From Chelativorans sp. (lineage in GTDB: Bacteria; Pseudomonadota; Alphaproteobacteria; Rhizobiales; Rhizobiaceae): 64,000 nucleotides of DNA. The stretch lies in contig NZ_JAPSLH010000003.1 in NCBI RefSeq assembly GCF_031180965.1, positions 177,501 to 241,500 on the forward strand. The letters are read 5' to 3'. The notes under the pieces were generated by a model. It was not told the origin of the DNA. It did not search any database and saw only the letters and a program-made list of their open reading frames with translations. The position numbers were made by a program, and so were the translations under genes. Of this stretch, positions 16,452 to 25,367 are shown one piece after another (positions within the stretch are counted from its first letter, which is position 1; each line of letters starts with the position of its first letter).

Positions 16452-17003
16452 ATGAGACGATTGGTGGTTTGGAACGTAATGACGCTCGACGGCTATTTCG
16501 AGGGCAAGAATCCTTGGGACCTCGGGTTCCACGAGACGGTCTGGGGCGACGAGCTGCAGGCATTCTCGCTCGAGCAGGGCAAGGAGATCGGCACGCTGCT
16601 TTTTGGGCGGCGCACCTATGAGGGCATGGCCGATTATTGGACCAACGCGACCGGAGAGATCGCCGAGATGATGAACTCCATCGAGAAGGCGGTGGCGACC
16701 CGCACGCTCGACCAGGCGACATGGAACAACACCCGGCTTTTGAAGGGCGAAGCCGTGGAGGCGGTCACCGCGCTGAAGGCGGAAGAGGGCAAGGACGTTT
16801 TTGTCTTCGGCAGCGCCGACCTCGTCGCCTCTTTGCTTAAGGCCGGGCTTGTCGACGAATACCGGATCTGCGTTGCGCCGGTGGTGCTGGGCGGGGGCAA
16901 GCCGCTGTTCAAGCCGCAGGATCAGCAGGTCAAGATGCGTCTTGAAAGCACCCGCCCGCTCACGACCGGCGGCGTGGTGCTGACCTATGCGGTTGGCGGA
17001 TAG
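16452..17003 (+). CDS. dihydrofolate-reductase-like (RibD C-terminal fold) protein, second copy
   Basis: The 183-residue protein has the same fold as the 14963-15493 product: MRRLVVWNVMTLDGYFEGKN at the front, TLLFGRRTYEGMADYW, and DVFVFGSADLVASLLKAGLVDEYRICVAPVVLGGGKPLF. It should bind NADPH and reduce an unknown small substrate. AAAGGAG lies ahead of the ATG. The two copies are only distantly alike, suggesting different substrates instead of a recent tandem duplication. Confidence 0.87.
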   Translation: MRRLVVWNVMTLDGYFEGKNPWDLGFHETVWGDELQAFSLEQGKEIGTLLFGRRTYEGMADYWTNATGEIAEMMNSIEKAVATRTLDQATWNNTRLLKGEAVEAVTALKAEEGKDVFVFGSADLVASLLKAGLVDEYRICVAPVVLGGGKPLFKPQDQQVKMRLESTRPLTTGGVVLTYAVGG

Positions 17004-17028
17004 CGCCTGTTAGGGAGGCGAGACAACC

Positions 17029-18366
17029 ATGAGCATGAATCAGGCTGTTGACCGGCGCTCGCTGCTGAAGGCGGCGGCGAGCGCGTCCTTCGCGCTCGGC
17101 ATGGCGGGGTTCCCCAGCCGGCCGGCTGCTTCGGCAGGAGAAGCTTCTATGACGGAAAAAACGCTCGATCCCGAGACGCTGAATGCACTGCAACACGCCA
17201 TGGAAGGCCATGTGAAGGACGGCTACATAGCCGGCGCGGTCTGGGCTCTAGCGCGCGGCGGCGAGACGCATGTCGGCGCCGCCGGCACGTATCGGTTGGG
17301 CGTCGGCGGCAAGCCGATGGCGCGCGATACGATCTTCCGTGTCGCCTCCATCACCAAGCCCGTGACCGCGGTGGTGGCCATGCAACTGGTTGAGGAAGGG
17401 GTGATTGGTCTCGACGAGCCGGTAGACGAATTCCTGCCGGAGCTTGCGGACCGGCGCGTACTCAGAAGCGTCGAGGGCAATCTGGACGACACCGTCCCGG
17501 CCGCCCGGCCGATTACGCTGCGCGATCTCCTCACCCAAACCTTTGGGCTGGGCGCCATCATGGTCTTCCCGGAGAAGTACCCGATCCAGGCGGCTATGCG
17601 CCAAGCGGGGGTTGCGCCGGGATTCGCGCTGCCGAAGGTGAGTTCGGATGAGTATATGAAGCGGCTGGGCGCACTCCCCCTCGCCTATCAGCCTGGCCAG
17701 CGCTTCCTCTACAACAACGGGCTTGATGTCACCGGAATCCTTGTGGAGCGGGCGACGGGCAAGCGGCTGGGCGAGGTGATGCGCGAGCGCTTGTTTGAGC
17801 CGCTCGGGATGAAGGATACCGGCTTCTTCGTCCCGCCCGCGAAGCTCGATCGGCTGCCGGCGCAGTATGGGACGGACTTTACAGCGGGTGACGGCAGGCT
17901 GAAGGAATACGGACCTTCCGACGGCATCGATTTTTCCACCCCTCCTCCGCTCGATTCCGGCGCCGGCGGACTGGTCTCGACGGTGGACGATTTCCTTGCC
18001 TTCTACCGCATGATGCTGAATGGCGGGGAGCTCCATGGCACTCGCATCCTGAGGCCGGAAACGATCGCCGAAATGACTCGCGACCAGCTTACGCCAGAAC
18101 AGAAGACCGCGTCGGATGCCGCGATCTTCATGATGGAAGGCGGCGCCGGGTGGGGGCTCGGCATGTCGGTGGCCGTGAAGCAGACGATGCCGTGGCTCAC
18201 CCCTGGCCGCTTCGGCTGGGACGGCGGCTACGGGACCTCCGCCTATGCCGATCCCAAGAAGGGCCTGATTGGCCTCTTCTTCAGCCAGCGGCTGATGGAT
18301 TCGCCGGAGCCGCCCAGAACCTATACCGATTTCTGGACCCACGCTTACGCCGCTATCCGTAGCTGA
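17029..18366 (+). CDS. exported serine hydrolase, beta-lactamase (class C-like) fold
   Basis: The 445-residue protein begins with a twin-arginine signal (DRRSLLKAAASASFALGMAG), indicating folded export through Tat. The catalytic domain has the SxxK motif in FRVASITKPVTAV, a YxN-type motif in RFLYNNGLDVTG, and WDGGYGTSAYADP near the end in the place of the KTG/HxG strand. This matches the large class of serine hydrolases and esterases (EstB/LpqH-like, COG1680). True beta-lactam hydrolysis cannot be inferred. GGAGG precedes the ATG and a strong terminator follows. Confidence 0.88.
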   Translation: MSMNQAVDRRSLLKAAASASFALGMAGFPSRPAASAGEASMTEKTLDPETLNALQHAMEGHVKDGYIAGAVWALARGGETHVGAAGTYRLGVGGKPMARDTIFRVASITKPVTAVVAMQLVEEGVIGLDEPVDEFLPELADRRVLRSVEGNLDDTVPAARPITLRDLLTQTFGLGAIMVFPEKYPIQAAMRQAGVAPGFALPKVSSDEYMKRLGALPLAYQPGQRFLYNNGLDVTGILVERATGKRLGEVMRERLFEPLGMKDTGFFVPPAKLDRLPAQYGTDFTAGDGRLKEYGPSDGIDFSTPPPLDSGAGGLVSTVDDFLAFYRMMLNGGELHGTRILRPETIAEMTRDQLTPEQKTASDAAIFMMEGGAGWGLGMSVAVKQTMPWLTPGRFGWDGGYGTSAYADPKKGLIGLFFSQRLMDSPEPPRTYTDFWTHAYAAIRS

Positions 18367-18392
18367 CGGAAAGCGGGCTGGCGAATATTTTC

Positions 18393-18418
18393 AGGGCGCT
18401 GTCGGACAGCGCCCTTTC
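18393..18418 (+). terminator. Rho-independent terminator after the serine hydrolase gene
   Basis: AGGGCGCTGTC at 18393-18403 pairs with GACAGCGCCCT at 18405-18415, giving a long GC-rich stem (the innermost pairs must open to form a loop), followed by TTCTCTT. It ends the run of plus-strand genes starting upstream. Confidence 0.8.
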
Positions 18419-18473
18419 TCTTCGTCTTGCATTCAGCCAGCCGTCATGGCGGCACGATCTGGAGGTTCGCAAG

Positions 18474-18890
18474 ATGAGCGTTGAGACAGTGGAAATCCGG
18501 CGCGGCGGCTCGCCCACGCTGCGCAGCACGGGTGCTCTCGTTTTGGGCTTTGTCACCGTGGTGGCCCTATCGGTCGGCACGGATCAGCTTTGCCATTCGC
18601 TCGGCATCTACCCGCCCTGGGGGGAGCCGATGGAAACGGCGCAATACGTGCTAGCGCTCGCCTACCGCGTGGTCTACGCGGTGCTCGGCAGCTACATCGC
18701 GGCAAGGCTGGCTCCTACGCGGCCGATGCTCCATGCGATGATCCTCGGCGCGATCGGCTTCGTGCTGAGCGTCGCGGGAGCCGCAGCCACCTGGCACATG
18801 GGCGACCATTGGTACGCGATTGCCGTGGCCCTGACGTCGCTGCCCTGCGCGTGGGCGGGCGGGGCGCTTTTCACCAGAACCGGAAAATAG
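18474..18890 (+). CDS. small multi-helix membrane protein, unknown function
   Basis: The 138-residue product MSVETVEIRRGGSPTLRSTG has four hydrophobic segments at about residues 18-38, 57-78, 86-106 and 113-131, so it should be an inner-membrane protein with both termini inside. Similar small proteins are often encoded beside YciI genes in alphaproteobacteria. GGAGG precedes the ATG. The next gene starts eight bases after its stop, so they are probably co-transcribed. Confidence 0.65.
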   Translation: MSVETVEIRRGGSPTLRSTGALVLGFVTVVALSVGTDQLCHSLGIYPPWGEPMETAQYVLALAYRVVYAVLGSYIAARLAPTRPMLHAMILGAIGFVLSVAGAAATWHMGDHWYAIAVALTSLPCAWAGGALFTRTGK

Positions 18891-18898
18891 GAGAAACC

Positions 18899-19315
18899 AT
18901 GCGCTACATGATGCTGATGATCCCCAAGGGGTACGAGACCGCCGCGCCCGGCACCCTGCCCGAGGCCGACGCCGTCGGGCCGATGATGCGCTACAATGAG
19001 GAGTTGCAGAATGCCGGCATCCTCGTGGCCGCGGAAGGCCTGCACCCGCCCTCCATGGGCGCCCGCGTCACCTTTGCCAACGGCGTTCCCGAGGTGACGG
19101 ACGGACCTTTCCCGGAATCGAAGGAGGTGCTCGGCGGCTATTGGATCATAGACGTCGCCTCACGCGAGGAGGCAATCGAATGGGCAAAGCGCTGTCCGGC
19201 GGGACCCGACGAGACCATCGAGATCCGCAAGGTCATGGAAATGGAAGATTTTCCCGAAGACCCGCAGAAGGCGGCTGAGGGTTTCGAGGCGATCCAGTCC
19301 AAGAAACCCGATTGA
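18899..19315 (+). CDS. YciI-family protein
   Basis: The 138-residue protein begins MRYMMLMIPKGYETAAPGTL and has the YCII fold core EELQNAGILVAAEGLHPPSMGARVTF, then VTDGPFPESKEVLGGYWIIDVASREEAIEWAKRCP. The His/Asp pair common to the family is partly present. Such proteins usually sit next to ECF sigma-factor genes; none is visible here, so its context is unusual. AGGAG lies five bases before the ATG. The role is not established. Confidence 0.87.
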   Translation: MRYMMLMIPKGYETAAPGTLPEADAVGPMMRYNEELQNAGILVAAEGLHPPSMGARVTFANGVPEVTDGPFPESKEVLGGYWIIDVASREEAIEWAKRCPAGPDETIEIRKVMEMEDFPEDPQKAAEGFEAIQSKKPD

Positions 19316-19317
19316 GT

Positions 19318-20202
19318 CTAACCGTGCTTGGCCTTGTGCGCGGGCTCCACATGGATGACGGCGCGCGTGCCGGGCATCGCCTCGACAATCGCGTGTTCGA
19401 TGCGGTCGCAGATCTCGTGCGACCGCTCGACAGTCATCTCGGATGGCACGACGAGATGGAACTCGATGAAGCGTACCGGGCCCGCTTCCCGCGTCTTCAG
19501 ATCGTGGAATTCGAGCGCGCCGCCGCTGTTCTCCGCGATGATGCGCTCGATCTCCGCCACGTCCTTGGCCTCCACGGCCACATCCATCAGCCCCTGCACG
19601 GAGGAACGCACCATATGCCATCCGTGCCACAGGATGTTGACCGCCACGATGATGGCCATGAGCGGGTCGAGCCATAGCCAGCCCGTTGCGAGCGCCAGGA
19701 TAAGGCCGGCGATCACGCCCGCCGAGGTGGCGACATCCGCCCATAGATGCCGAGCATCGGCGATCAGCGCCGGCGAGCGGGCCGCGCGGCCCGCGCGCAT
19801 GAGCACCAGCGCCCAGGCGCCGTTGCCGACGGACGCGGCGGCGTTTACGATCAGACCCGCGGCAGGGGCCTCGATCGCATGCAGGGAGAAGAAGGCGAGC
19901 GCCGCCTCCCGCAGGATGAGAAGCGCCGCGACGACGACGAGCACGCCTTCAAGCACGGCCGACAGATATTCTGCCTTGTGATGCCCGAACGGGTGGTTCT
20001 CGTCGGCCGGCATATGCGAGACGCGGATGGCGTACCAGGCCGCCAGCGACGCCACGACATTGACGATGGATTCCATTGCGTCCGAGAACAGGGCGACCGA
20101 TCCGGTCAGCCACCAGGCGGAGAATTTGAGCGCCAGGACGGCGAGGCCCACGACGATGGACCAGAAGGACAGGCGGCGAATTCGGGAGCTCATTGGGGCC
20201 AT
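19318..20202 (-). CDS. cation diffusion facilitator (metal efflux) protein
   Basis: The 294-residue protein is a CDF transporter: SDAMESIVNVVASLAAW in helix 2 supplies the first Asp, NHPFGHHKAEYLSAVLEG follows, and DARHLWADVATSAGVIAGL supplies the HxxxD site of helix 5. The cytoplasmic C-terminal domain (VRFIEFHLVVPSEMTVERSHEICDRIEHAI) includes the regulatory metal site HVEPA. HxxxD is typical of zinc or broad divalent-metal efflux. The start ATG at 20202 was preferred to one three codons later; the choice is not certain. Confidence 0.92.
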   Translation of the reverse strand: MAPMSSRIRRLSFWSIVVGLAVLALKFSAWWLTGSVALFSDAMESIVNVVASLAAWYAIRVSHMPADENHPFGHHKAEYLSAVLEGVLVVVAALLILREAALAFFSLHAIEAPAAGLIVNAAASVGNGAWALVLMRAGRAARSPALIADARHLWADVATSAGVIAGLILALATGWLWLDPLMAIIVAVNILWHGWHMVRSSVQGLMDVAVEAKDVAEIERIIAENSGGALEFHDLKTREAGPVRFIEFHLVVPSEMTVERSHEICDRIEHAIVEAMPGTRAVIHVEPAHKAKHG

Positions 20203-20316
20203 GGTGTCAGGGTCTACTCCCTTCGAGGGCGCATCTGTCCCCCCACCTCCTTTCCATGGGCCGGACACTTGCGATCAAGATTTAGACTTGCCCTTTTTTC
20301 CGGCGTGGAGCGGCTC

Positions 20317-22506
20317 CTACGCCGCCCTGACCTTCGCCTTGCGCGGCAGATGAGCGACGACATTCTCGATCATGCGCATACCGGCATTGTGGCCGAGCGT
20401 CATGATGGATTCGGGGTGGAACTGCACCGCCGCCACCGGCTCGCTCGCGTGCTCGATGGCCATGACGACACCGTCCTCCGTCTCGGCCGTGACGACGAAA
20501 GGTTTTGGCAGCCTTACTGGGTCGGCGAAGATGGAGTGGTAGCGCCCGACGGTCACCTCCTTTGGCAGTCCGGAGAAGACCAGGCTGTTGTGCCCGGTGC
20601 GGATGCGCGACGGCTTGCCGTGCACCGGCTCATGCAGATGCCTGAGCTCGCCGCCATAGGCGACCACCAGAGCCTGCAGCCCCAGGCAGACGCCGAATAT
20701 CGGCAGCTCACGTCCGCGCGCCTTCCTGATCGTTGCCGTGCAGTCGAAATCCTCCGGCGTGCCCGGCCCCGGCGAGAGCACCACCAGGTCCGGCTTGACC
20801 CGCTCGAAAACGCTGTCCGCCACGGGCGAGCGCACGGTCGTCACCTCCGCGCCCGTCTGCCGGAAGTAGTTGGCGAGTGTGTGCACAAACGAATCCTCGT
20901 GATCGACGAGCAGGATTTTTAGCCCCTCCCCCACGCGCGCGGCCTGTCTTGCTTCGTTTGCCATATTCGTCTTCCCTGCCTCGCGAATGGCCGAAAGCAT
21001 CGCCGAGGCCTTCAGTTCGGTTTCTGCCTCTTCCTCCTCGCCGTCCGAATCGAAGAGCAGCGTCGCCCCGGCGCGCACCTCGGCGATGCCGTCCTTGATA
21101 CGGATGGTGCGCAGTGTGAGGCCCGTATTCATGTCGCCGTTGAAGTGCACCATGCCGACCGCGCCCCCATACCAGGCGCGCGGGCTCTTTTCATTTTCCT
21201 CGATGAAGCGCATGGCCCAGAGCTTGGGCGCGCCGGTCACGGTGACGGCCCAGGCATGGGAAAGGAAGGCGTCATAGGCGTCCATGCCCTCGCGCAGCCT
21301 GCCTTCGATATGGTCGACCGTGTGGATGAGGCGGGAATACATCTCGATCTGGCGGCGGCCGATGACGCGCACCGAACCCGGCTCGCAGACGCGGGACTTG
21401 TCGTTGCGGTCGACATCCGAGCACATGGTAAGCTCCGACTCGTCCTTCTTGGAGTTGAGCAGCTTCAGGATCTGCTCGGAATCGGAGATCGCATCGTCGC
21501 CGCGCCTGATCGTGCCGGAGATCGGGCAGGTTTCCACGCGCCTTCCCGAAACGCGCACAAACATTTCCGGCGAGGCACCGATCAGATATTCGCGTTCGCC
21601 GAGATTGATGAAGAAGGAATAGGGTGACGGGTTGATCTGCTTGAGGCGGCGGCAAATGGCCGAAGGCAGGCTCTGGCAGCGCTCGAAGAACATGCGCCCC
21701 GGCACCACCTCGAAGAGATCGCCGCGCCGGAAGCTCTCCTTCGCCCTCTCGACCAGCCGCGCATATTCTCCCGGCTCATGGTCGCAGTAGGGCGGCACGC
21801 GGTCGGACGGCTCGAACGGCTCCTCTCTGCCATCGCGCGGCAGGCCTTCCGTCGAAAATCCCTCGCCCGAATAATCGTAGCGGTCGTGCCAAGCCCTAGC
21901 CGTATAGTGATCGACGACCAGGATCTCGTCCGGCAGGTAGAGGACGAGATCGCGCTGGCTTTCCGGCCGCTCGAGCTTCAGGGCGACCGGGTCGAACTGG
22001 AAGGCGAGGTCATAGCCGAAGGCGCCGTAAAGGCCGAGATTGCTGTCGTCCTGCGTGTGGAAGAGGTTCGTAACCGCCCTCAGCACCGTGAAGACGGAAG
22101 GAACGCGGGAGCGCTCCTCCTCCGCAAAGATCGCGGCCGGCTCTGCGACGGCGACCTCCAGCAGGCGGGACGTCTGCACGGCCATGGTGACTTCCGGAAG
22201 GGCCTCGACCGCCGCGGCGATGGCGGGCAGCATGGCCTCGCCGCGCCGGTTGAGCGCCTCGATCCGCATCGCCCGCCCGCGCGCGGAGATCGCAATGGGC
22301 GGGTCCACGATGGCGGTGTCCCAGCGCGTATAGCGGCCGGGATATTCGTAGTTGGAGGAGAAGACAGCGCCGCGGCGGCTGTCCAGCGCATCGATATAGG
22401 CGTCGATGGCGCCGCCATAGGCGACCTCGCTGCGCGAACGGGTAACGGCGATGCCGCTCTCGGTGACGAAACGCTCGCTGCCGCTTTCCAAGACTTCCAC
22501 GCTCAT
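20317..22506 (-). CDS. trpE(G): fused anthranilate synthase TrpE-TrpG
   Basis: The 729-residue protein makes anthranilate from chorismate and glutamine, the first step of tryptophan synthesis. The TrpE half includes [32 protein letters not shown], and [16 protein letters not shown]. The TrpG half, from about residue 535, has the glutaminase triad in [16 protein letters not shown] (Cys) and [13 protein letters not shown] (His, Glu). The fusion is the usual rhizobial arrangement. The ATG at 22506 follows GGGGAGCAGGAA; the longer frame begins inside the upstream terminator. Expression is likely attenuated through trpL. Confidence 0.95.
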   Translation of the reverse strand: MSVEVLESGSERFVTESGIAVTRSRSEVAYGGAIDAYIDALDSRRGAVFSSNYEYPGRYTRWDTAIVDPPIAISARGRAMRIEALNRRGEAMLPAIAAAVEALPEVTMAVQTSRLLEVAVAEPAAIFAEEERSRVPSVFTVLRAVTNLFHTQDDSNLGLYGAFGYDLAFQFDPVALKLERPESQRDLVLYLPDEILVVDHYTARAWHDRYDYSGEGFSTEGLPRDGREEPFEPSDRVPPYCDHEPGEYARLVERAKESFRRGDLFEVVPGRMFFERCQSLPSAICRRLKQINPSPYSFFINLGEREYLIGASPEMFVRVSGRRVETCPISGTIRRGDDAISDSEQILKLLNSKKDESELTMCSDVDRNDKSRVCEPGSVRVIGRRQIEMYSRLIHTVDHIEGRLREGMDAYDAFLSHAWAVTVTGAPKLWAMRFIEENEKSPRAWYGGAVGMVHFNGDMNTGLTLRTIRIKDGIAEVRAGATLLFDSDGEEEEAETELKASAMLSAIREAGKTNMANEARQAARVGEGLKILLVDHEDSFVHTLANYFRQTGAEVTTVRSPVADSVFERVKPDLVVLSPGPGTPEDFDCTATIRKARGRELPIFGVCLGLQALVVAYGGELRHLHEPVHGKPSRIRTGHNSLVFSGLPKEVTVGRYHSIFADPVRLPKPFVVTAETEDGVVMAIEHASEPVAAVQFHPESIMTLGHNAGMRMIENVVAHLPRKAKVRAA

Positions 22507-22540
22507 TTCCTGCTCCCCTTGCGGTGGCCGGGAAGTCCAA

Positions 22541-22575
22541 ATGAAAATGGCCGCCCGGTCTTCACCTGCGGCCAT
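22541..22575 (-). terminator. trp attenuator terminator
   Basis: On the minus strand ATGGCCGC (22575-22568) pairs with GCGGCCAT (22554-22547), with a further GGT/ACC pairing in the loop, followed by TTTTCATTT. A competing arm, GCGGCC at 22611-22606 just after the leader stop, can pair with the GGCCGC of the first terminator arm to form an antiterminator. This is the classical trp attenuator layout between trpL and trpE(G). Confidence 0.8.
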
Positions 22576-22613
22576 CGTCGAAGTTCACGCGCAAACGCTC
22601 GCACCGGCCGCTG

Positions 22614-22664
22614 TCAGCGGGCCCGCCACCAAAGCTTTGCGTCTAGAACCATTTTCATGCGCAT
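22614..22664 (-). CDS. trpL: trp operon leader peptide
   Basis: This 16-residue frame reads MRMKMVLDAKLWWRAR then TGA. Tandem Trp codons followed by R-A-R and a stop just ahead of a terminator hairpin match rhizobial trpL, whose peptide commonly ends in WWAR-type sequence. Ribosomes waiting at the two UGG codons under tryptophan shortage should favour the antiterminator. In rhizobia the released trpL leader RNA and its peptide are also known to act in trans; whether that holds here is unknown. The count of Trp codons is two instead of three. Confidence 0.8.
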   Translation of the reverse strand: MRMKMVLDAKLWWRAR

Positions 22665-22702
22665 TCCATAGCTGCGAATGCCGGGGCGCGCAACCGCTTT
22701 CC

Positions 22703-23449
22703 TCATTCGCTCCGGCGGCGGACTGAGTGATGCCGCAGGAACTGGAGCAGCGCCACGAAAAGCCAGGTCAGGCTTGCCCAAGCGGCTCCTAGCGCCCAGC
22801 CGGCGGCCACATCGCTCGGCCAGTGGACGCCGAGATAGACGCGGGTGAGCCCGACGATGGCGGAAATGAAGATCGCGACGCCCGCCACGTAGAGGCGCAC
22901 GCGGAGGTCATCGAAAAAGCGGATGACGAGGGCGGCGAGTGTCAGGTAGGCCACGGTGGTCACCATGGCATGGCCGCTCGGAAAGCTCGCCGTGTGGACC
23001 ATGTCCAGGTGATCGACAAGATCGGGCCGCGGGCGGCCGTAGAAATTCTTCGAGAAGCTCGAGAGCAGCGCGCCGGAACCCACGGAAAGCACGGCATAAA
23101 GCGCCGGCCCGTAGCGCCGCGTTATGAGCAAGAGACCGGTGACCGCGGCGACAGCCAGGACGATCAAGGCATATCCACCGAGCGAGGTGATCTCCAGGGC
23201 GGCCTCTTCCAGCCAGGGCGGCCCGAGCGGGTCGGAAGGGTTGGCCGGATTGCGGAGCGCCAGAAAAAGGCGCTCGTCGACGGCGCGGATCTCGCCTTCG
23301 GCCATTTCATCGGCGATGGAGATGAAGGCATAGAAGCCTAGCCCCACGATGCCGAGCACAATGGCCGGGACCACCGCCTCCGGCCGGTGCCGCATGCCTT
23401 GCACGAGGCTCGTTGCCGTCTCGATCACCTGACCCGTATTGACGCGCAT
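22703..23449 (-). CDS. PAP2-superfamily membrane phosphatase
   Basis: The 248-residue protein has the three PAP2 phosphatase motifs: KNFYGRPRPDL (KxxxxxxRP), FPSGHAMVT (PSGH) and TRVYLGVHWPSDVAAGW (SRxxxxxHxxxD, with T for S). About six transmembrane helices are visible. It should remove phosphate from lipid phosphates such as phosphatidic acid or undecaprenyl pyrophosphate at the periplasmic face. GGAGG lies four bases before the ATG at 23449; a TTG six codons upstream is in frame but has no ribosome site. Confidence 0.9.
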   Translation of the reverse strand: MRVNTGQVIETATSLVQGMRHRPEAVVPAIVLGIVGLGFYAFISIADEMAEGEIRAVDERLFLALRNPANPSDPLGPPWLEEAALEITSLGGYALIVLAVAAVTGLLLITRRYGPALYAVLSVGSGALLSSFSKNFYGRPRPDLVDHLDMVHTASFPSGHAMVTTVAYLTLAALVIRFFDDLRVRLYVAGVAIFISAIVGLTRVYLGVHWPSDVAAGWALGAAWASLTWLFVALLQFLRHHSVRRRSE

Positions 23450-23543
23450 CTGTCCTCCTCGCTGCAACCCGATCTAGATAGCTCCGTTGATAGAAGCGTC
23501 TCTAAGATATGGCGTTCGTCCGGAACGGGGAGCATGCGTCACC

Positions 23544-24671
23544 ATGACATGGTCGTTCAGCATCGGAAAATTCGGCGGCACCGTCGTGCGCGTGCACATC
23601 ACCTTTCTCCTGCTCCTCGTATGGATCTGGTTCATGCACTACCGGATCGGCGGCGCGCCGGCAGCCTGGGAGGGCGTGGCCTTCATCATCGCCGTCTTCG
23701 GCTGCGTGCTGCTGCACGAGTTCGGCCATGCGCTCGCCGCGCGCCGTTACGGCATCAGGACTCCCGACATCACACTGCTGCCGATCGGCGGCCTTGCGCG
23801 GCTCGAGCGGATGCCGGAAGAGCCGGGCCAGGAATTCGTCATCGCCATAGCTGGACCGCTGGTCAATGTCGTGATCGCCGGCGTTATCATCGTGATCCTT
23901 GGCGGCACGGTGGGCGTCGAACAGATGATGCAGGTGGAGGACCCGCGCACCAATTTCCTCGTGCGGCTGGCAGGCGTCAACATCTTCCTCGTGCTCTTCA
24001 ACATGATCCCTGCCTTTCCGATGGATGGCGGACGGGTGCTGCGGGCGCTCCTTGCCACCCGGTTGGATTGGGCGCGGGCAACGCAGATCGCCGCCAATAT
24101 CGGCCAGGGCCTTGCCTTCCTGTTCGGCTTTCTCGGCCTTTTCTACAATCCGCTCCTCATCTTCATCGCCATCTTCGTCTATCTCGCCGCCGCCGCCGAG
24201 GCGCAGAACGCGCAGATCCGCCACATCTCGAATAGCGTCCTCACTGGTGACGTCATGGTGACCGAATTCGCCGCGCTCGACCGCTCTGCCACCATCGCCG
24301 AAGCCATTGACCGGCTGCTTGCGACCACCCAGAGCGAATTTCCGATCCTGGACGCGGAAGGTCGTCTGGAGGGCCTGCTCACGCGCAACGACATGATCGC
24401 CGCACTCAAGGAGACCGGACCTGACGCACCGGTCGTCAGGGCCATGCGCACGGACATTCCCAGTGTGCACCGGCGGCAGAACCTGACGGAGGGATTCCGT
24501 CTCATGCAGGAGAAGAGCGCGCCGGCAGTGGCGGTGGTCGATAGCACCGGCCGGCTTGTCGGCCTTCTCACCCATGAGACGATCGGCGAGATGATGATGG
24601 TTCGCGCGGCTATGCCTGAGGGCTTCCGCTTCGGCCGCCTTAGGCGGACCCCCTTTGCCCGCCGTCCTTGA
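23544..24671 (+). CDS. site-2-protease-family metalloprotease with CBS domains
   Basis: The 375-residue protein is an intramembrane M50 protease of the SpoIVFB/S2P type. The zinc motif HEFGH is at residues 58-62 inside a transmembrane helix, and the second ligand motif NMIPAFPMDGGR lies near residue 155. At least five hydrophobic helices precede a soluble tail of two CBS domains (MVTEFAALDRSATIAEAI; AMRTDIPSVHRRQNLTEGF), which may sense an adenine nucleotide. A few family members cleave sigma or membrane-bound regulators; the substrate here is unknown. GGGGAG is ten bases before the ATG. Confidence 0.92.
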   Translation: MTWSFSIGKFGGTVVRVHITFLLLLVWIWFMHYRIGGAPAAWEGVAFIIAVFGCVLLHEFGHALAARRYGIRTPDITLLPIGGLARLERMPEEPGQEFVIAIAGPLVNVVIAGVIIVILGGTVGVEQMMQVEDPRTNFLVRLAGVNIFLVLFNMIPAFPMDGGRVLRALLATRLDWARATQIAANIGQGLAFLFGFLGLFYNPLLIFIAIFVYLAAAAEAQNAQIRHISNSVLTGDVMVTEFAALDRSATIAEAIDRLLATTQSEFPILDAEGRLEGLLTRNDMIAALKETGPDAPVVRAMRTDIPSVHRRQNLTEGFRLMQEKSAPAVAVVDSTGRLVGLLTHETIGEMMMVRAAMPEGFRFGRLRRTPFARRP

Positions 24672-24900
24672 CTTTGCATGGGTGTTGGCCCACCTTTGAT
24701 CCATGAAAGCGAACCGACCCTGGTCTTTCCTCCTCCTTCGGGTGTGTCCCATCGCCGGACACTGACCCCGGGGTTCGGTGGTGCGCCCCCGGACCGCGGG
24801 GCGACCAAAACTCTGAGCCGCGGCAGCACGCGGCACCTCCAAGGCGCATCCAGCAACAATCAGAGCGACAGCCGGGCTGACCGGCGCAATGGGTGAACCT

Positions 24901-25305
24901 ATGCAGAAGAAGCGCAAGCCAAGCATCACCATTTCCCAGACCGACCATGACCGGCTGCTGGGTCTCGCGACGGCCATGGAGGACCGCGATCCAGCGCTGG
25001 CCGACATCATGATCGGCGAGCTCGAACGGGCCCGCGTCGTGAAGGATGCCGCGCTTCCGGAGACGGTCGTCCGCATGGGCTCGACTCTCACATATACGGC
25101 CGATGACGGTGAGCCACTCACGGTGACGCTCGTCTATCCCGGCGAGGCTGATATCGCGGAGGGAAAGATCTCGGTGGCGACGCCCGTGGGCACGGCTCTG
25201 ATCGGCCTGTCTGTCGGGCAGACGATCGATTGGACGGCGCGCGACGGCCGCGTGCACCGGCTCACGGTGACGGATATCCGCAGGGATGAAGCCTCCCACG
25301 GGTAA
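24901..25305 (+). CDS. rnk: Rnk-type GreA/GreB-family regulator
   Basis: The 134-residue protein has an N-terminal helical part (ITISQTDHDRLLGLATAME) and a C-terminal GreA/GreB-like FKBP domain with VVRMGSTLTYTADDGEPLTVTLVYPGEADIAEGKISVATPVGTALIGLSVGQTIDW. This is the Rnk family, which binds RNA polymerase as a short-coiled-coil relative of GreA and is named a regulator of nucleoside diphosphate kinase. An ATG four codons upstream is also possible. The neighbours are unrelated. Confidence 0.9.
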   Translation: MQKKRKPSITISQTDHDRLLGLATAMEDRDPALADIMIGELERARVVKDAALPETVVRMGSTLTYTADDGEPLTVTLVYPGEADIAEGKISVATPVGTALIGLSVGQTIDWTARDGRVHRLTVTDIRRDEASHG

Positions 25306-25367
25306 GCCTTAGAGCTGATGGGGAGCAGGGAACGTTCTCGACGCGCGCCCTGCCCCTGAACTGGATC

